Positions 10,521-21,683 are shown, counted from the first letter of the stretch. The stretch: DNA of 64,000 nucleotides from Verrucomicrobiota bacterium (GCA_947471985.1 CANIZL010000004.1:1-64000); one strand, 5' to 3'. The notes: generated from the letters alone by a model not told the origin. Program-made: numbers and translations.

Positions 10521-12020
10521 ATGGCGTTTGGATCCTTTCGTGACTGGTTGGCGGAGTTGGAGCGGGCAGGCGAGCTGCGGCGCATCGTCGAGCCGGTGGC
10601 CACCGAGCTGGAACTAACCGCGCTGGCCGATGCCGAGATGAAGCGGCCCGGCGGCGGTCAGGCGCTGCTCATCGAGCGCCCCACCGTCAACGGCGTGGTG
10701 AGTCCATTCCCGCTCGCGATCAACACCCTCGGCTCGTGGAAGCGCATGGCGCTGAGTCTCGGGGCGGAATCGGTCGACGCCGTGGCGGCGGATCTGGGCG
10801 AGCTCGTGAAGGCCCGCCCGCCCGCTTCGTTGAAGGAAGCGGTGCAGCTGATTTCGCGCGGACTGGAATTGCGCCACGCCCGTCCCCGGGTGGTTCACGA
10901 CGGTCCCTGCAAAGAGGTGATCCATCGGTTCGATCCCGTCCCGGTGCGCACCGAACCGTGGCCGGCCGCACCAGACATCCTGGTGAAATCGCCCCGTACC
11001 CCGGCGCAACCGCCGTCGTTGCTCAACCTGCCGATCCTCAAATGCTGGCCGCTGGATGGCGGCCGATTCGTGACGCTGCCGTGTGTCGTCACCCAGGATC
11101 CGGACACGGGCGCCCGCAATCTGGGCATGTACCGCGTCCAGGTGTACGACGACCAAACCGTGGGCCTGCACTGGCAGTTGCAGAAAGTCGCGGCCCGCCA
11201 TGGTCGACGCTACTACGAAACCGGGACGCCCATGCCGGTGGCGATCTTTCTGGGCGGCGATCCCGTTTATCCGTTCGCTGCCACCGCACCTTTGCCCGAT
11301 GGCCTGGATGAATTCCTGCTCGCCGGATATCTGCGGAAGAAGTCCATCGAACTGGTGAAGTGCGAGACCAGCGACCTGCAGGTGCCGGCGAATGCGGACT
11401 TTGTCATCGAAGGCTACGTGGATCCGCGGGAACCGCTGCGGATGGAAGGTCCGTTCGGGGATCACACGGGCTACTACACCCTGCCCGAACCCTATCCAGT
11501 GATGCACATCACGGCGATCACGCATCGCCGGGATGCGGTGTATCCGGCGACGATCGTGGGTCGGCCGCCGATGGAGGATTTCTACATTGGCGCGGCTTCC
11601 GTGAAGTTGTTCCTGCCGATCTTTCAGGCGAACTTCCCGGAGATCGTGGACATCGCCCTGCCGGCCGAGGGCGTGTTCCACAATCTGGTCGTGGTCAGCA
11701 TCCGCAAAACCTACCCGCTGCAGGCGTTCAAGATCATGCACGGACTCTGGGGCATGGGGCAGATGATGTTCACCAAGTACATCATTGTGGTGGATCACGA
11801 CGTCAACGTGCACAACACCAGCGAGGTTATGTTTCACTGGCTCTCCAACACGGATCCGCAACGCGACAGCATTTTCACCCGCGGCCCCGCGGACGTCCTG
11901 GACCATGCGACCACCGAGATTGCCATGGGCACGAAGCAGGGTTTCGATGCGACCCGCAAACTCGCGAGTGAGGGATTTAAGCGTCCCTGGCCGCCGCTGA
12001 TCCGGATGGAACCGGGCTGA
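10521..12020 (+). CDS. ubiD: UbiD family decarboxylase
   Basis: Start at MAFGSFRDWLAELERAGELRRI; MYRVQVYDDQTVGLHWQLQKVAARHG, EGPFGDHTGYYTL, YPATIVGRPPMED motifs. Confidence 0.92.
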   Translation: MAFGSFRDWLAELERAGELRRIVEPVATELELTALADAEMKRPGGGQALLIERPTVNGVVSPFPLAINTLGSWKRMALSLGAESVDAVAADLGELVKARPPASLKEAVQLISRGLELRHARPRVVHDGPCKEVIHRFDPVPVRTEPWPAAPDILVKSPRTPAQPPSLLNLPILKCWPLDGGRFVTLPCVVTQDPDTGARNLGMYRVQVYDDQTVGLHWQLQKVAARHGRRYYETGTPMPVAIFLGGDPVYPFAATAPLPDGLDEFLLAGYLRKKSIELVKCETSDLQVPANADFVIEGYVDPREPLRMEGPFGDHTGYYTLPEPYPVMHITAITHRRDAVYPATIVGRPPMEDFYIGAASVKLFLPIFQANFPEIVDIALPAEGVFHNLVVVSIRKTYPLQAFKIMHGLWGMGQMMFTKYIIVVDHDVNVHNTSEVMFHWLSNTDPQRDSIFTRGPADVLDHATTEIAMGTKQGFDATRKLASEGFKRPWPPLIRMEPG

Positions 12021-12215
12021 ACGCGGATCCGGGGATGGCCGGTGGCCGCGGGGATTTTGCCCCGGACAACCGTGCGCTGTGACGATCATTTTTCGGGACT
12101 TGATGAGGAAAACTCATCACCCGAGGCCTTGGGACGCACCGATGTCCCACTTGTCAGCGGGTGGTTTTGATCAATGGTGGGGAGGCGTCGATTTCCATCC
12201 CCTAACGACGCGGAT

Positions 12216-15014
12216 ATGACCACCCCCGGAAATCAAAATCTCGCCAACGTCGCGTTCGTTGAGGAATTGTATGAGCGCTATCGTCAGGATCCGCGCTCGG
12301 TGGCGGAACCGTGGCGGGAGTGGTTTGCCAACGGGAATTTTCAGGAGGGCACCGATTCGCCCGCCCGATTTGGCCCGTCAACGACACCGGCCAGTCTGTT
12401 CGCGCCGCCGGTGCCGTCCGTCGAGGCCCGCCAGGTCAGCGCCCTGCAGGACAAGGTCGATCAACTCGTCCGTGCGTACCGCTTCCGCGGCCACGCCATC
12501 GCTCAACTGGATCCGCTGGGCAGCCCGCGGCCGCCGGTCCGGGAATTGGATCCCGCCCACTACGGCTTCACCGAGCAGGACATCGACCGGGAGTTTTCCG
12601 TGGAAGGCGTCGGGCCGGCCGACCGCGCCACCATGCGGCTCGGCGAAATCCTCCGGAATCTGCGCAACACCTACTGCCGTACGATCGGTGTGGAGTACAT
12701 GCACATCGATGAGGTGGAGGTCCGGCGTTGGCTGCAGTCGCGCATGGAGCACACCGAGAACCGTCTCGCCCTGTCGCGCGAAACCCAGCTGCGCATTCTG
12801 ACGCGCCTCACCGATGCCTCGGTGTTCGAGGAATTCATCCGCAAGAAGTTCATTGGGGCCAAGTCGTTTTCGTTGGAGGGCTCGGAGAGTCTGATCCCGC
12901 TGCTGGATCTGGCGATTGAAAAGGCGGCCGAGCAGGGTGTCGTGGAGATTGATTTAGGCATGGCCCACCGGGGTCGGCTGAACGTGCTCGCGAACATCAT
13001 GGGCAAACATCCCAAGGTGATTTTCCGCGAGTTCGCCGATGCGGAACCGGAGAAGTACCGCGGTGCCGGCGATGTGAAATATCACCTGGGCCATTCGAAG
13101 AAGTTCAAGACCGCGTCGGGCCGGCAGGTGCACATCTCCCTTTCCTTCAACCCGAGCCATTTGGAATTCGTCAATCCGGTGGTGCTGGGACGCGCCCGTG
13201 CCAACAGCGACCGGCTCAACGATTCCGATCGACGGAAGGCCATGGCGCTGCTCATCCACGGCGATGCCGCGTTCGCGGGCCAGGGTGTCAGTCAGGAGAT
13301 TCTCAATCTCAGCCAGCTGCCCGGCTACCGGATCGGCGGCACGCTGCACATCATCACCAACAATCAGATCGGCTTCACCACAGGGCCGGATGAGGGACGT
13401 TCCACAATGTATTGCACCGATGTGTGCAAGATGCTCCCGATTCCCATCTTCCATGTGAACGGGGAGGATCCCGAGGCGGTGGCCCAGGTGGTGAGCCTGG
13501 CCATGGAATTCCGGCAGGAATTCCAGCGGGACGTCGTCATCGACATGTACGGATACCGCAAGCTCGGCCACAACGAGGCCGATGAACCCTCGTTCACGCA
13601 GCCGCAGATGTACCGCGCCATCGAGGTGCGGAAACCGGTCCGCGAAGGGTACGTCGATTACCTGTTGAAGCTCGGCGGCATTACGCGGGAGGAATCGGAT
13701 CAAATCGCCGAGGAACGACGTCAGTTCCTCAATGACGCCCTCACCCAATCCCGGGCCGGAACCTACAAACTCCCGACCGACGCGGCTTCGGGCGTGTGGG
13801 CCCAGTACGTCGGCGGCGCGGATGCCGTCGTGGCGGATGCCATTCCGCCGGTGGAAGTCGCCCGACTTCAGACCTTGCTCGCGAAATCCTGCGACGCACC
13901 GGCCGGATTCACGCTGCATCCGAAATTGGCGAAGATCCTCGACTCCCGTCGGACCATGGCGGCCGGCGGACAGCCCCTCGATTGGGCCGCGGCCGAGACC
14001 CTCGCCTATGCCACGTTGGTCACCGACGGCCAGCGCGTGCGCCTCGCGGGGCAGGACGCCGGTCGGGGCACCTTCAGTCACCGCCACGCCTTGTTTACGG
14101 ATTACGAGAATGGCCAGCGCTACATGCCCCTGCGGCACCTGGCGCCCGGGCAGGCGCCGATTGACATCATCAACAGTCCGCTCAGCGAAGTGGCGGTGCT
14201 GGGATTTGAATACGGCTACAGCCTGGAATATCCCGACGCCCTGGTGGCGTGGGAGGCGCAATTCGGGGATTTCTGCAATGTCGCCCAGGTCATCATCGAC
14301 CAGTTCATCATCAGTGCCGAGGACAAGTGGCGGCGGCTGAGCGGCGTGACACTGCTCCTGCCCCATGCCTTCGAGGGCCAGGGCCCCGAGCACAGTTCCG
14401 CCCGCCTCGAACGCTTTCTCAACATCTGCGCCCAGGACAACATTCAGGTCGTGTATCCGACGACGCCGGCGCAGATCTACCATCTGCTCCGCCGCCAGGT
14501 GCATCGCAAATTGCGCAAACCGCTGGTGGTGATGACGCCGAAGTCGCTGCTGCGACATCCCCGGGTCGTCTCCAGTCTGGACGACCTCGCTTCCGGCAGC
14601 TGGCAGCGCGTGCTGGGCGACACCACGGTGGCACCGGCCGGGGTGCGGCGGATCCTCATGTGCACGGGAAAAATTTACTACGATCTCGAAGCCCGGCGCG
14701 CGCAGTTGCAGGCCTACGACACCGCCATCATTCGGCTGGAGCAGCTTTATCCTCTGAATCTGCCGCTCCTGCAGCAGGAGCTGGACCGCTACGCTCCGGG
14801 TCTCCCGGTGACGTGGGTGCAGGAAGAGCCGGAGAACATGGGCCCCTGGCGTTTCTTCCGCCTCCGGGTCGCGGACCGGATCCTGCGGGATCGGGTCGTC
14901 CAGTCCGTCAGCCGTCCCGAATCCGCCAGCCCGGCCACCGGTTCGGCCAACAGTCACAAGCAGGAGCAGGACCAGTTGCTGACCGCTGCCTTTGCTCCCA
15001 CGCCGGCGAATTGA
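12216..15014 (+). CDS. odhA: 2-oxoglutarate dehydrogenase E1 component
   Basis: 932 aa; DLGMAHRGRLNVLANIMGK, GDAAFAGQGVSQEILNLSQLPGYRIGGTLHIITNNQIGFTT, FEGQGPEHSSARLERFL. Confidence 0.97.
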   Translation: MTTPGNQNLANVAFVEELYERYRQDPRSVAEPWREWFANGNFQEGTDSPARFGPSTTPASLFAPPVPSVEARQVSALQDKVDQLVRAYRFRGHAIAQLDPLGSPRPPVRELDPAHYGFTEQDIDREFSVEGVGPADRATMRLGEILRNLRNTYCRTIGVEYMHIDEVEVRRWLQSRMEHTENRLALSRETQLRILTRLTDASVFEEFIRKKFIGAKSFSLEGSESLIPLLDLAIEKAAEQGVVEIDLGMAHRGRLNVLANIMGKHPKVIFREFADAEPEKYRGAGDVKYHLGHSKKFKTASGRQVHISLSFNPSHLEFVNPVVLGRARANSDRLNDSDRRKAMALLIHGDAAFAGQGVSQEILNLSQLPGYRIGGTLHIITNNQIGFTTGPDEGRSTMYCTDVCKMLPIPIFHVNGEDPEAVAQVVSLAMEFRQEFQRDVVIDMYGYRKLGHNEADEPSFTQPQMYRAIEVRKPVREGYVDYLLKLGGITREESDQIAEERRQFLNDALTQSRAGTYKLPTDAASGVWAQYVGGADAVVADAIPPVEVARLQTLLAKSCDAPAGFTLHPKLAKILDSRRTMAAGGQPLDWAAAETLAYATLVTDGQRVRLAGQDAGRGTFSHRHALFTDYENGQRYMPLRHLAPGQAPIDIINSPLSEVAVLGFEYGYSLEYPDALVAWEAQFGDFCNVAQVIIDQFIISAEDKWRRLSGVTLLLPHAFEGQGPEHSSARLERFLNICAQDNIQVVYPTTPAQIYHLLRRQVHRKLRKPLVVMTPKSLLRHPRVVSSLDDLASGSWQRVLGDTTVAPAGVRRILMCTGKIYYDLEARRAQLQAYDTAIIRLEQLYPLNLPLLQQELDRYAPGLPVTWVQEEPENMGPWRFFRLRVADRILRDRVVQSVSRPESASPATGSANSHKQEQDQLLTAAFAPTPAN

Positions 15015-15046
15015 ACTTTTTTGTCCCTTCCAACCACCCCTGAATT

Positions 15047-16297
15047 ATGGCGCTAGAACTCAAAGTTCCCTCGGTGGGAGAATCCATCCGCGAAGTCGAA
15101 ATCGGCCAGTGGCTGAAAAAGGAGGGCGACGCCATCCGGGAAGGTGAAACGGTCGCCATCCTTGAATCCGAAAAGGCCACTGTCGACCTGCCCGCTCCGG
15201 GTGCGGGTGTCATGGGCCGGCAACTAAAAACCCCGGGCCAGGTGGCCACCGTCGGTGAGATCATTGGACTGATTGAGCCTGCCGGCAGCACCGGATCGGT
15301 CCCACCGGCCGCGGCGTTGGCGGCTCCCGCAACCGCGAGCGAGGCCGCCACAACCGCCCCCGTCCGGGTGGCGGAAAGCAAGGTCATGCCGGCTGCAGAG
15401 CGACTGCTCACCGAAGAGAAGGTACCGGTCGGCAGCGTCACCGGGACCGGTCCGGGTGGACGGATGCTCAAGGAAGATGTCCAGCGGACCGTGGACGCCC
15501 GCAAAACGGCGGCACCCGCTCCGGCACCGACACCCACGCCGGTCGCATCGCCCGCTCTGCCCGTCGCGGCCCCGGCTTCGGCATCACCCGCGGGATTCCG
15601 TCGGGAGGAAGTTGTGCGCATGTCCAAGCTGCGGCGCACGGCGGCGGCGCGATTGGTTTCGGCCAAGCAAACCATGGCCCTGCTCACGACCTTCAACGAG
15701 ATCGACATGAGCCCGGTCATGGCGCTGCGCAAGGAGTTGCAGGAAAGCTTCACCGCCCGGCACGGCTGCAAGCTCGGCTTCATGTCCTTTTTCGTGAAGG
15801 CGGTCATCGATGGTTTGAAACTCGTTCCCCAACTCAACAGCGAGATCCGCGGCGACGACATCGTTTACAAAAACTTCTACGACGTCGGCGTGGCCATCGG
15901 GGGCGGACGCGGCCTCGTCGTGCCGGTGTTGCGGCACGCCGAGCGCATGAGCTTCGGCGAGATCGAACGGGCGATTGTGGAATTCGCCGGTCGGGCGAAG
16001 GACGGCAAGCTGCTGCCGGAGGAACTCGAAGGCGGCACCTTCACCATCAGCAACGGCGGCGTGTACGGCTCGTTGCTGTCGACCCCCATTGTAAATCCAC
16101 CCCAGTCCGGCGTGCTGGGCATGCACACGATTCAGGAGCGGCCCATCGCGTTGAACGGACAGGTGGTCATCCGGCCCATGATGTACGTCGCCCTGACCTA
16201 TGATCATCGCATCGTCGACGGCAAGGAGGCAGTGACGTTCCTCAAGCGCGTTAAAGAGACCGTGGAGAACCCGGCGCGGATGCTGCTCGAAGCCTGA
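15047..16297 (+). CDS. odhB: 2-oxoglutarate dehydrogenase E2 (dihydrolipoyllysine succinyltransferase)
   Basis: Lipoyl motif [13 protein letters not shown]; catalytic [21 protein letters not shown]. Confidence 0.97.
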   Translation: MALELKVPSVGESIREVEIGQWLKKEGDAIREGETVAILESEKATVDLPAPGAGVMGRQLKTPGQVATVGEIIGLIEPAGSTGSVPPAAALAAPATASEAATTAPVRVAESKVMPAAERLLTEEKVPVGSVTGTGPGGRMLKEDVQRTVDARKTAAPAPAPTPTPVASPALPVAAPASASPAGFRREEVVRMSKLRRTAAARLVSAKQTMALLTTFNEIDMSPVMALRKELQESFTARHGCKLGFMSFFVKAVIDGLKLVPQLNSEIRGDDIVYKNFYDVGVAIGGGRGLVVPVLRHAERMSFGEIERAIVEFAGRAKDGKLLPEELEGGTFTISNGGVYGSLLSTPIVNPPQSGVLGMHTIQERPIALNGQVVIRPMMYVALTYDHRIVDGKEAVTFLKRVKETVENPARMLLEA

Positions 16298-17685
16298 TGC
16301 CCATGAGTAATTTTGACGTTCTGATCATTGGTGGCGGACCGGGTGGTTACGTGGCCGCGATCCGCGCGGCGCAGCTTGGTTTCAAGACCGCCTGCATCGA
16401 GCGGGAATCCACGCTCGGTGGCACCTGCCTCCGGGTTGGTTGCATTCCCAGCAAAGCCCTGCTGGAATCCAGTGAACTCTTCCGGGAGGCGTCACAAAGC
16501 TTCGGCCGACACGGCATCATCCTTCCCGAGGTGAAGCTGGATCTGGCGGCCATGCTCCGGCGCAAAGACGAGGTGGTGGCGCAGTTGACCAAGGGCATCG
16601 ACGGGCTTCTCCGAAAAAATCAAATCACCCGACTGCTCGGCCACGGCCGCATCACCGGCCCCGGGGCCGTCGAACTCACCGCCGGTGACCGGACGGAAAC
16701 GTTCACCGCCAAACACATCATCATCGCCACCGGCAGCAAGGTTTCCCTGCTGCCCGGCGTGGAACTGAGCGGCAGCACGATTGGCACCAGCACCGAAGCG
16801 TTAAACTACGAGGCCGTGCCTGGTCACCTCGTAGTGATTGGCGCGGGTTTCATCGGGCTTGAACTCGGTTCCGTCTGGTCGCGATTGGGCGCCCGGGTAA
16901 CGGTGGTGGAGTACCTGGATCGCATCCTGCCCGGCATGGATCGCGAAATTGCGGACGCTGCCCAGAAGGTTTTTACGCAACAGGGAATCACCTTTCGACT
17001 GCAACACCGGGTGCAATCGGCCCGGATGGAGGACGGCCAGGCCGTGGTGCGCTGCGAGGGGCAGGAACCGATCTTGGCGGACAAGGTGCTGGTGGCCGTC
17101 GGACGCAACCCCAACACGGACGAGCTTGGCTTGGAATCCATCGGCCTCTCGACCGAACGCGGTCGCATTCCGGTGAATGCGCAGTTCGCCACGCCGGTGC
17201 CCGGATTCTATGCGATCGGCGACGTGATCCGCGGCCCGATGCTCGCGCACAAGGCCGAGGAGGAGGGGATTGCGGTCGTCGAACATCTGGCCGGGCGGGT
17301 GGGGCACGTGAATTACGACGCCATTCCCTCGGTAGGTTACACCCATCCGGAGGTGGCCAGCGTGGGCCGGACGGAGGAACAGCTCGTGGAGGCCAAGGTG
17401 GCGTACAAAAAGGGCGTGTTTCCGTTCCGGGCAAACGGCCGCGCCCTCGCGCTGGGCCAGACGGAGGGCCGGGTGAAGATCCTGGCGGACGCAGTCACGG
17501 ATCGGATCCTCGGCGTCCACATTTTGGGACCTCGGGCGGGTGACTTGATTGCCGAGGCGGTGACGGCGATTTCCTTCCACGCGAGCGCGGAGGATCTTTT
17601 TCTCACGTCCCACGCGCACCCGACCCTGGCCGAGGCCTTGAAAGAGGCCGCCCTGGCGGTGCATGGTCGGGCGATTCACGCGTAG
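16297..17685 (+). CDS. lpdA: Dihydrolipoyl dehydrogenase
   Basis: GGTCLRVGCIPSKALL redox motif; GxGxxG FAD and NAD motifs; HAHPTLAEAL C-terminus; ATG overlaps odhB stop. Confidence 0.97.
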   Translation: MPMSNFDVLIIGGGPGGYVAAIRAAQLGFKTACIERESTLGGTCLRVGCIPSKALLESSELFREASQSFGRHGIILPEVKLDLAAMLRRKDEVVAQLTKGIDGLLRKNQITRLLGHGRITGPGAVELTAGDRTETFTAKHIIIATGSKVSLLPGVELSGSTIGTSTEALNYEAVPGHLVVIGAGFIGLELGSVWSRLGARVTVVEYLDRILPGMDREIADAAQKVFTQQGITFRLQHRVQSARMEDGQAVVRCEGQEPILADKVLVAVGRNPNTDELGLESIGLSTERGRIPVNAQFATPVPGFYAIGDVIRGPMLAHKAEEEGIAVVEHLAGRVGHVNYDAIPSVGYTHPEVASVGRTEEQLVEAKVAYKKGVFPFRANGRALALGQTEGRVKILADAVTDRILGVHILGPRAGDLIAEAVTAISFHASAEDLFLTSHAHPTLAEALKEAALAVHGRAIHA

Positions 17686-17697
17686 CCCGTACCCTGA

Positions 17698-18384
17698 ATG
17701 CAACATACCGAGAAACACTTTACCGCTGGGGAAGCCGTCCGGGACGTCGTCATCGGCATGTCCGATGGCTTGACCGTTCCGTTCGCCCTCGCCGCCGGAC
17801 TCACCGGCGCCATCTCCCAGACCCACATCATCCTGACGGCGGGATTTGCGGAAATTGCCGCGGGGTCGATTGCGATGGGGCTCGGTGGTTACCTGGCGGC
17901 GCGCGGCGACGCGGAACACTACGCGCATGAACTCGCGCGGGAAGAAGCCGAGATCATCCACCTCCCGGAAATCGAGGCCCAGGAGGTGCGCGACATTTTT
18001 CGAACCTACGGCCTCACGGACGAGGAATCCGCCACGGTGGTGGCGTCGCTGCGGCAACGTCCCAAGGATTGGGTGAACTTCATGATGCGGTTCGAATTGG
18101 GGCTGGAGGAACCGGATCCGAGTCGGGCGTGGAAGAGTGCGCTGACGATTGCCCTGGCGTATATCGTCGGCGGGATCATTCCGCTCAGCGCCTACTGGTT
18201 TGTCACGGACGCGCAGGGGGCGTTGCGTGTTTCGGTGGTGGTGACGCTGATCGCGTTGGCGATTTTCGGCGGCATCAAGGGACGCTTCACCGGGGTGCCC
18301 GTACTGCGCAGTGCATTGCAGACCAGTTTCATTGGCGGGCTGGCGGCGGCCGCGGCGTTTGGCATCGCCCGGTGGATTTCCTGA
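17698..18384 (+). CDS. VIT1/CCC1-type transporter family protein
   Basis: VRDVVIGMSDGLTVPFALAAGLTGA, AEIAAGSIAMGLGGYLAARGDAEHY, C-terminal TM segments. Confidence 0.88.
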   Translation: MQHTEKHFTAGEAVRDVVIGMSDGLTVPFALAAGLTGAISQTHIILTAGFAEIAAGSIAMGLGGYLAARGDAEHYAHELAREEAEIIHLPEIEAQEVRDIFRTYGLTDEESATVVASLRQRPKDWVNFMMRFELGLEEPDPSRAWKSALTIALAYIVGGIIPLSAYWFVTDAQGALRVSVVVTLIALAIFGGIKGRFTGVPVLRSALQTSFIGGLAAAAAFGIARWIS

Positions 18385-18415
18385 TCGGCGCCCCCTGCCC
18401 GGGCAGCATTGCGGT

Positions 18416-18928
18416 TCAACCCACGCGGAGGGAAAGGCGCTCCACCTTGTCCTTGCCGACACTCAACTGGAGCTTCTCCAGCATCTCGTCGTACCGATAC
18501 CGCACCAACTCGGACAGCCAGGTATTGCTGTCCACGTTGATGAACAGGGTGCCGCGGCGCAGGCCGACCGGCTTCGCGTGGGCGGTGATCGTGCGATCCA
18601 TGACGCGATCCCACATCTGCAGAATCTGCGATTCCGCGAGCCGCTGTTCGAGGTTGAGGCGCGACAGGACCAGCGGCATGACATCGCTGGTGGGCCGGGA
18701 GCGGTCGTGCCACGGGGCCTCCAGACCGGCAACGTCGATGCGCCGCCACTCGGTCAGCACTTGCCGTTGTGCCCGCACCTGGCGCCGGTGCTGCTGGGCC
18801 ATTTCGGTGGCGACGGTGGGAGGGGGGCCGGGAGGAAGGACCGCGGGTGCCGGTGGCAGCGCCGGGGCCGGGATCGATCCACCGCCCCGCGAATTGGCGG
18901 ATTTTCTGCGCTGGAAGGGGACCGACAT
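18416..18928 (-). CDS. DUF721/DciA-like protein with Pro-rich N-terminal extension
   Basis: ILQMWDRVMDRTITAHAKPVGLRRGTLFINVDSNTWLSELVRYRYDEMLEKLQ pattern typical of DUF721. Confidence 0.7.
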   Translation of the reverse strand: MSVPFQRRKSANSRGGGSIPAPALPPAPAVLPPGPPPTVATEMAQQHRRQVRAQRQVLTEWRRIDVAGLEAPWHDRSRPTSDVMPLVLSRLNLEQRLAESQILQMWDRVMDRTITAHAKPVGLRRGTLFINVDSNTWLSELVRYRYDEMLEKLQLSVGKDKVERLSLRVG

Positions 18929-19020
18929 GATATCACGCTGCCGTGCCCATCCGGGGGGTCAAGCGGGGGATGTAAAAAGTTGCTCGCCCGGCACCCGGAT
19001 CGTTGCCATCGTTGCGAATC

Positions 19021-19950
19021 ATGCTTTGGCGTCGAGTAACTTCTTTCTGCCTGGGACTGTTGGCGATCACCGCAGCGGTGTTCGCCACGGATTTCCATTT
19101 CAATAGTGGCGACAAGATCACCGGTGAATTGGCGGCGATCGATGCCAACGGTTTTGTGATCCGTCTGCCGGACGGCACGTACACCCCGCGTTTCCCGTGG
19201 TTGAAGCTCTCCGACGAGACCTTGGAAACCTTGAAGGATCATCCGAAGGCCAAGAAGTTCGTGGAGCCGCTGATCATGCCGCCCGCCGAGGAAGTGGCCG
19301 TGAAGCAGGCCAAGGCGGCCATCAAGCTGAGCCCGGCGGCGATGCCGCCGCCGGTGGACGGCAAGAAGGGGTGGCTGACCGCGCTGACGTCGCCGCCCGG
19401 ATTGCTTTTCCTGGGTCTCCTGTACCTCGCCAACCTGTATACGGCGTTTGAGATTTCCAAGTTCAAGTGGCGCCCGGCCGCTCTGGTGTGCGGAACGGCG
19501 GCGGTTTTGCCCGTCCTGGGTCCGGCAGTGTTCCTCATCCTGCCGCGTTATGTCGCCCCGGTGGTGGAGGACGCGACCAAGGTCGCCTCGGCCGACATGA
19601 AGCTGGCGGTCGCCGATTCCGGACCGTCCTTGGTCAAGCAGATGGGTATGTCCCGCGCCGGCGCCAACCAGAGCGTCGAGGAAGTCACCGGTGGTGCCCG
19701 GTCCTTCACTCGCGCCACGCACACGTTTAATCGCAAATTTCTCGAAGGTCAGCTGACCAACTTCCTCAAGCCGGTGGTGGCCGGATCCGATGCGGGCATG
19801 ATCCTCGAAGTGGTGCACGGCCGCGGGACCAACGTCTGTCAGCGCATTTCCCGACTCACCATGAGTGACGCGGTGTTTCTGGATGCGGAAGGACGGGAGA
19901 TTCCGGTCGAATACACCGATCTTAAGGAAATCCACGTTCGGCCCGCCTGA
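19021..19950 (+). CDS. Hypothetical secreted/membrane protein
   Basis: Signal peptide MLWRRVTSFCLGLLAITAAVFA; central TM pair; good coding frame. Confidence 0.7.
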   Translation: MLWRRVTSFCLGLLAITAAVFATDFHFNSGDKITGELAAIDANGFVIRLPDGTYTPRFPWLKLSDETLETLKDHPKAKKFVEPLIMPPAEEVAVKQAKAAIKLSPAAMPPPVDGKKGWLTALTSPPGLLFLGLLYLANLYTAFEISKFKWRPAALVCGTAAVLPVLGPAVFLILPRYVAPVVEDATKVASADMKLAVADSGPSLVKQMGMSRAGANQSVEEVTGGARSFTRATHTFNRKFLEGQLTNFLKPVVAGSDAGMILEVVHGRGTNVCQRISRLTMSDAVFLDAEGREIPVEYTDLKEIHVRPA

Positions 19951-19974
19951 CGCGCAACCGTCCCCGCCGTCTTC

Positions 19975-20625
19975 ATGCGATATCGCGCAATTTTGTTGTT
20001 CGGAGCACCCGGTGCCGGCAAGGGCACGCAGGGTAAAATTCTCGGGCAAATCCCCAATTTCGTCCATTTCTCCTGCGGCGACGCCTTCCGGTCCCTGCGG
20101 GTGGATTCGCCTCTGGGCCGGGTTTTCGTGGACTACGCGGGTAAGGGCAATCTGGTGCCCGACGAGCCGACCATCGAGTTGTGGAAGCAGTCGATGAACG
20201 GCATGGCGGCCACCGGTCGATTCAATCCGGAGGCCGACACGCTGCTGCTGGATGGCATTCCACGGAATCCCAACCAGGCACGGATCATGGCCGACATGAT
20301 CGAGGTGAAGGCCATTTTCAATTTGTTCTGCCCGGTGGTGGACAAGCTGATCAACCGCCTGCAACGCCGGGCCCTCAAGGACAACCGGCTGGATGACGCC
20401 AATGTGGAAGTCATCCGCAGCCGGCTGGAGACGTACAAACGGGAGACCCGGGCGGTGTTGGAGTGTTATCCGGAGTCCATGATCCATCAGATCGATTCCA
20501 CCCAGGAACCGCTGCAGGTGCTGCTGGACATTCTTAAGATTGTGTCCCGCCTGCCGAAGCCCGCCGTGAGCGACGGGACGACCGTGTTTTCCCGGACTTC
20601 CCCGCTCAGTTCGACAGGATCCTGA
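19975..20625 (+). CDS. Adenylate/nucleoside monophosphate kinase-like protein
   Basis: P-loop LLFGAPGAGKGTQGKIL, HFSCGDAFR, LLLDGIPRNPNQA; short LID region. Confidence 0.85.
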   Translation: MRYRAILLFGAPGAGKGTQGKILGQIPNFVHFSCGDAFRSLRVDSPLGRVFVDYAGKGNLVPDEPTIELWKQSMNGMAATGRFNPEADTLLLDGIPRNPNQARIMADMIEVKAIFNLFCPVVDKLINRLQRRALKDNRLDDANVEVIRSRLETYKRETRAVLECYPESMIHQIDSTQEPLQVLLDILKIVSRLPKPAVSDGTTVFSRTSPLSSTGS

Positions 20626-20636
20626 CCGGACCGGAC

Positions 20637-21533
20637 CTAACGGTGGATGGCTCCCCGGGTGACATCACCCGGGACGTCGAGCAATTGGACCTGGTTGATG
20701 GTCTTGAAGTGGAGATCATCCCGGAATTGCCAGACCACCTGTTTGTCCGGGGTAACCTCAAAGAACTGCGGCTGCTCGCCGATGTGGCCGTGTCCGAGGT
20801 AATTGCAGCAAATCGTATTGCCATTGGGCAATCGCTGACAACCCGCCATGAGGCGCAGGGTGTTTCCGGGAAGATCATGTTCCTTCAGCTCCCAAACGAT
20901 CCGCCCCTTGCGATCGACCTCCACGACCTTGTGCCCGTCCCCGCAGCTGATGAGCAGGTGGCCCCACCGGACCGGGACTACCTCATGGGGATCACCGGAC
21001 ACCTTGATCTCGCGGAGCACCTTACCGCGGCCGGAGAGTTCGACGACCTTACCCTCGCCCTTAAAGCAGACGAGGTAGTGGCCGTTGGGGAGTTTCCGGG
21101 TGCCCCGAAATTGATTGTGCGCGGTGATGCTGGGCAGCGTGGTGAGTTTGATTTCCTTGGCGATGTGTCCCTGGCGATCGACTTCAATAATCCGGCTGGT
21201 GCCTCCCTCGACCAGAAGAACCCGCCCATTAGGCAATGGCTGGCACGCGTGAACCTCCACACCGGCGGGGGCCTGGTATTCCCAGACGACCTTCTTGGCC
21301 GGGGTGACTTCCAGCGCTCCGTTGAGATGACAAAAGAGGTAATTTCCGCTGGGAAGACGCCAGCAATCCTGGGGATTCTTACAAGCGTATTCCCACTCGA
21401 TCTGACCCGTCGCGGAGACCACGCAGACGCGGCTGGAATTGTAATCGCAGGCCAGAAACGGATGAGCCGCCAGGGAGCGGAAAGCGAGCGCACCGAGCAA
21501 GCCCATCAGGCGGCCGATTTGCGGGAGAGTCAT
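20637..21533 (-). CDS. Secreted beta-propeller (PQQ/NHL-like) protein
   Basis: Repeating GxxxWE / LPNGxxLV / VxExDRxGxIVWE blades. Confidence 0.75.
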   Translation of the reverse strand: MTLPQIGRLMGLLGALAFRSLAAHPFLACDYNSSRVCVVSATGQIEWEYACKNPQDCWRLPSGNYLFCHLNGALEVTPAKKVVWEYQAPAGVEVHACQPLPNGRVLLVEGGTSRIIEVDRQGHIAKEIKLTTLPSITAHNQFRGTRKLPNGHYLVCFKGEGKVVELSGRGKVLREIKVSGDPHEVVPVRWGHLLISCGDGHKVVEVDRKGRIVWELKEHDLPGNTLRLMAGCQRLPNGNTICCNYLGHGHIGEQPQFFEVTPDKQVVWQFRDDLHFKTINQVQLLDVPGDVTRGAIHR

Positions 21534-21683
21534 AAGGCCAATGTGACGGGCGAATTGAGCCGGTCACGCTGGAAATTGCGCCGGAGGCAGTGTGCCAGGC
21601 TCATTGAGCCGCCTTTTGGAGGTTTCGGTCCGCGGATTGCCGTGCCGGAGGACCGGAGCACTTGAGGTGAACCAGGCCGCTTC

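Noticed and set aside
12101-12119. TGATGAG-GAAAA-CTCATCA hairpin before odhA
   Set aside because: Only 7-bp stem, no T tract and no recognised riboswitch or leader features; could be chance.
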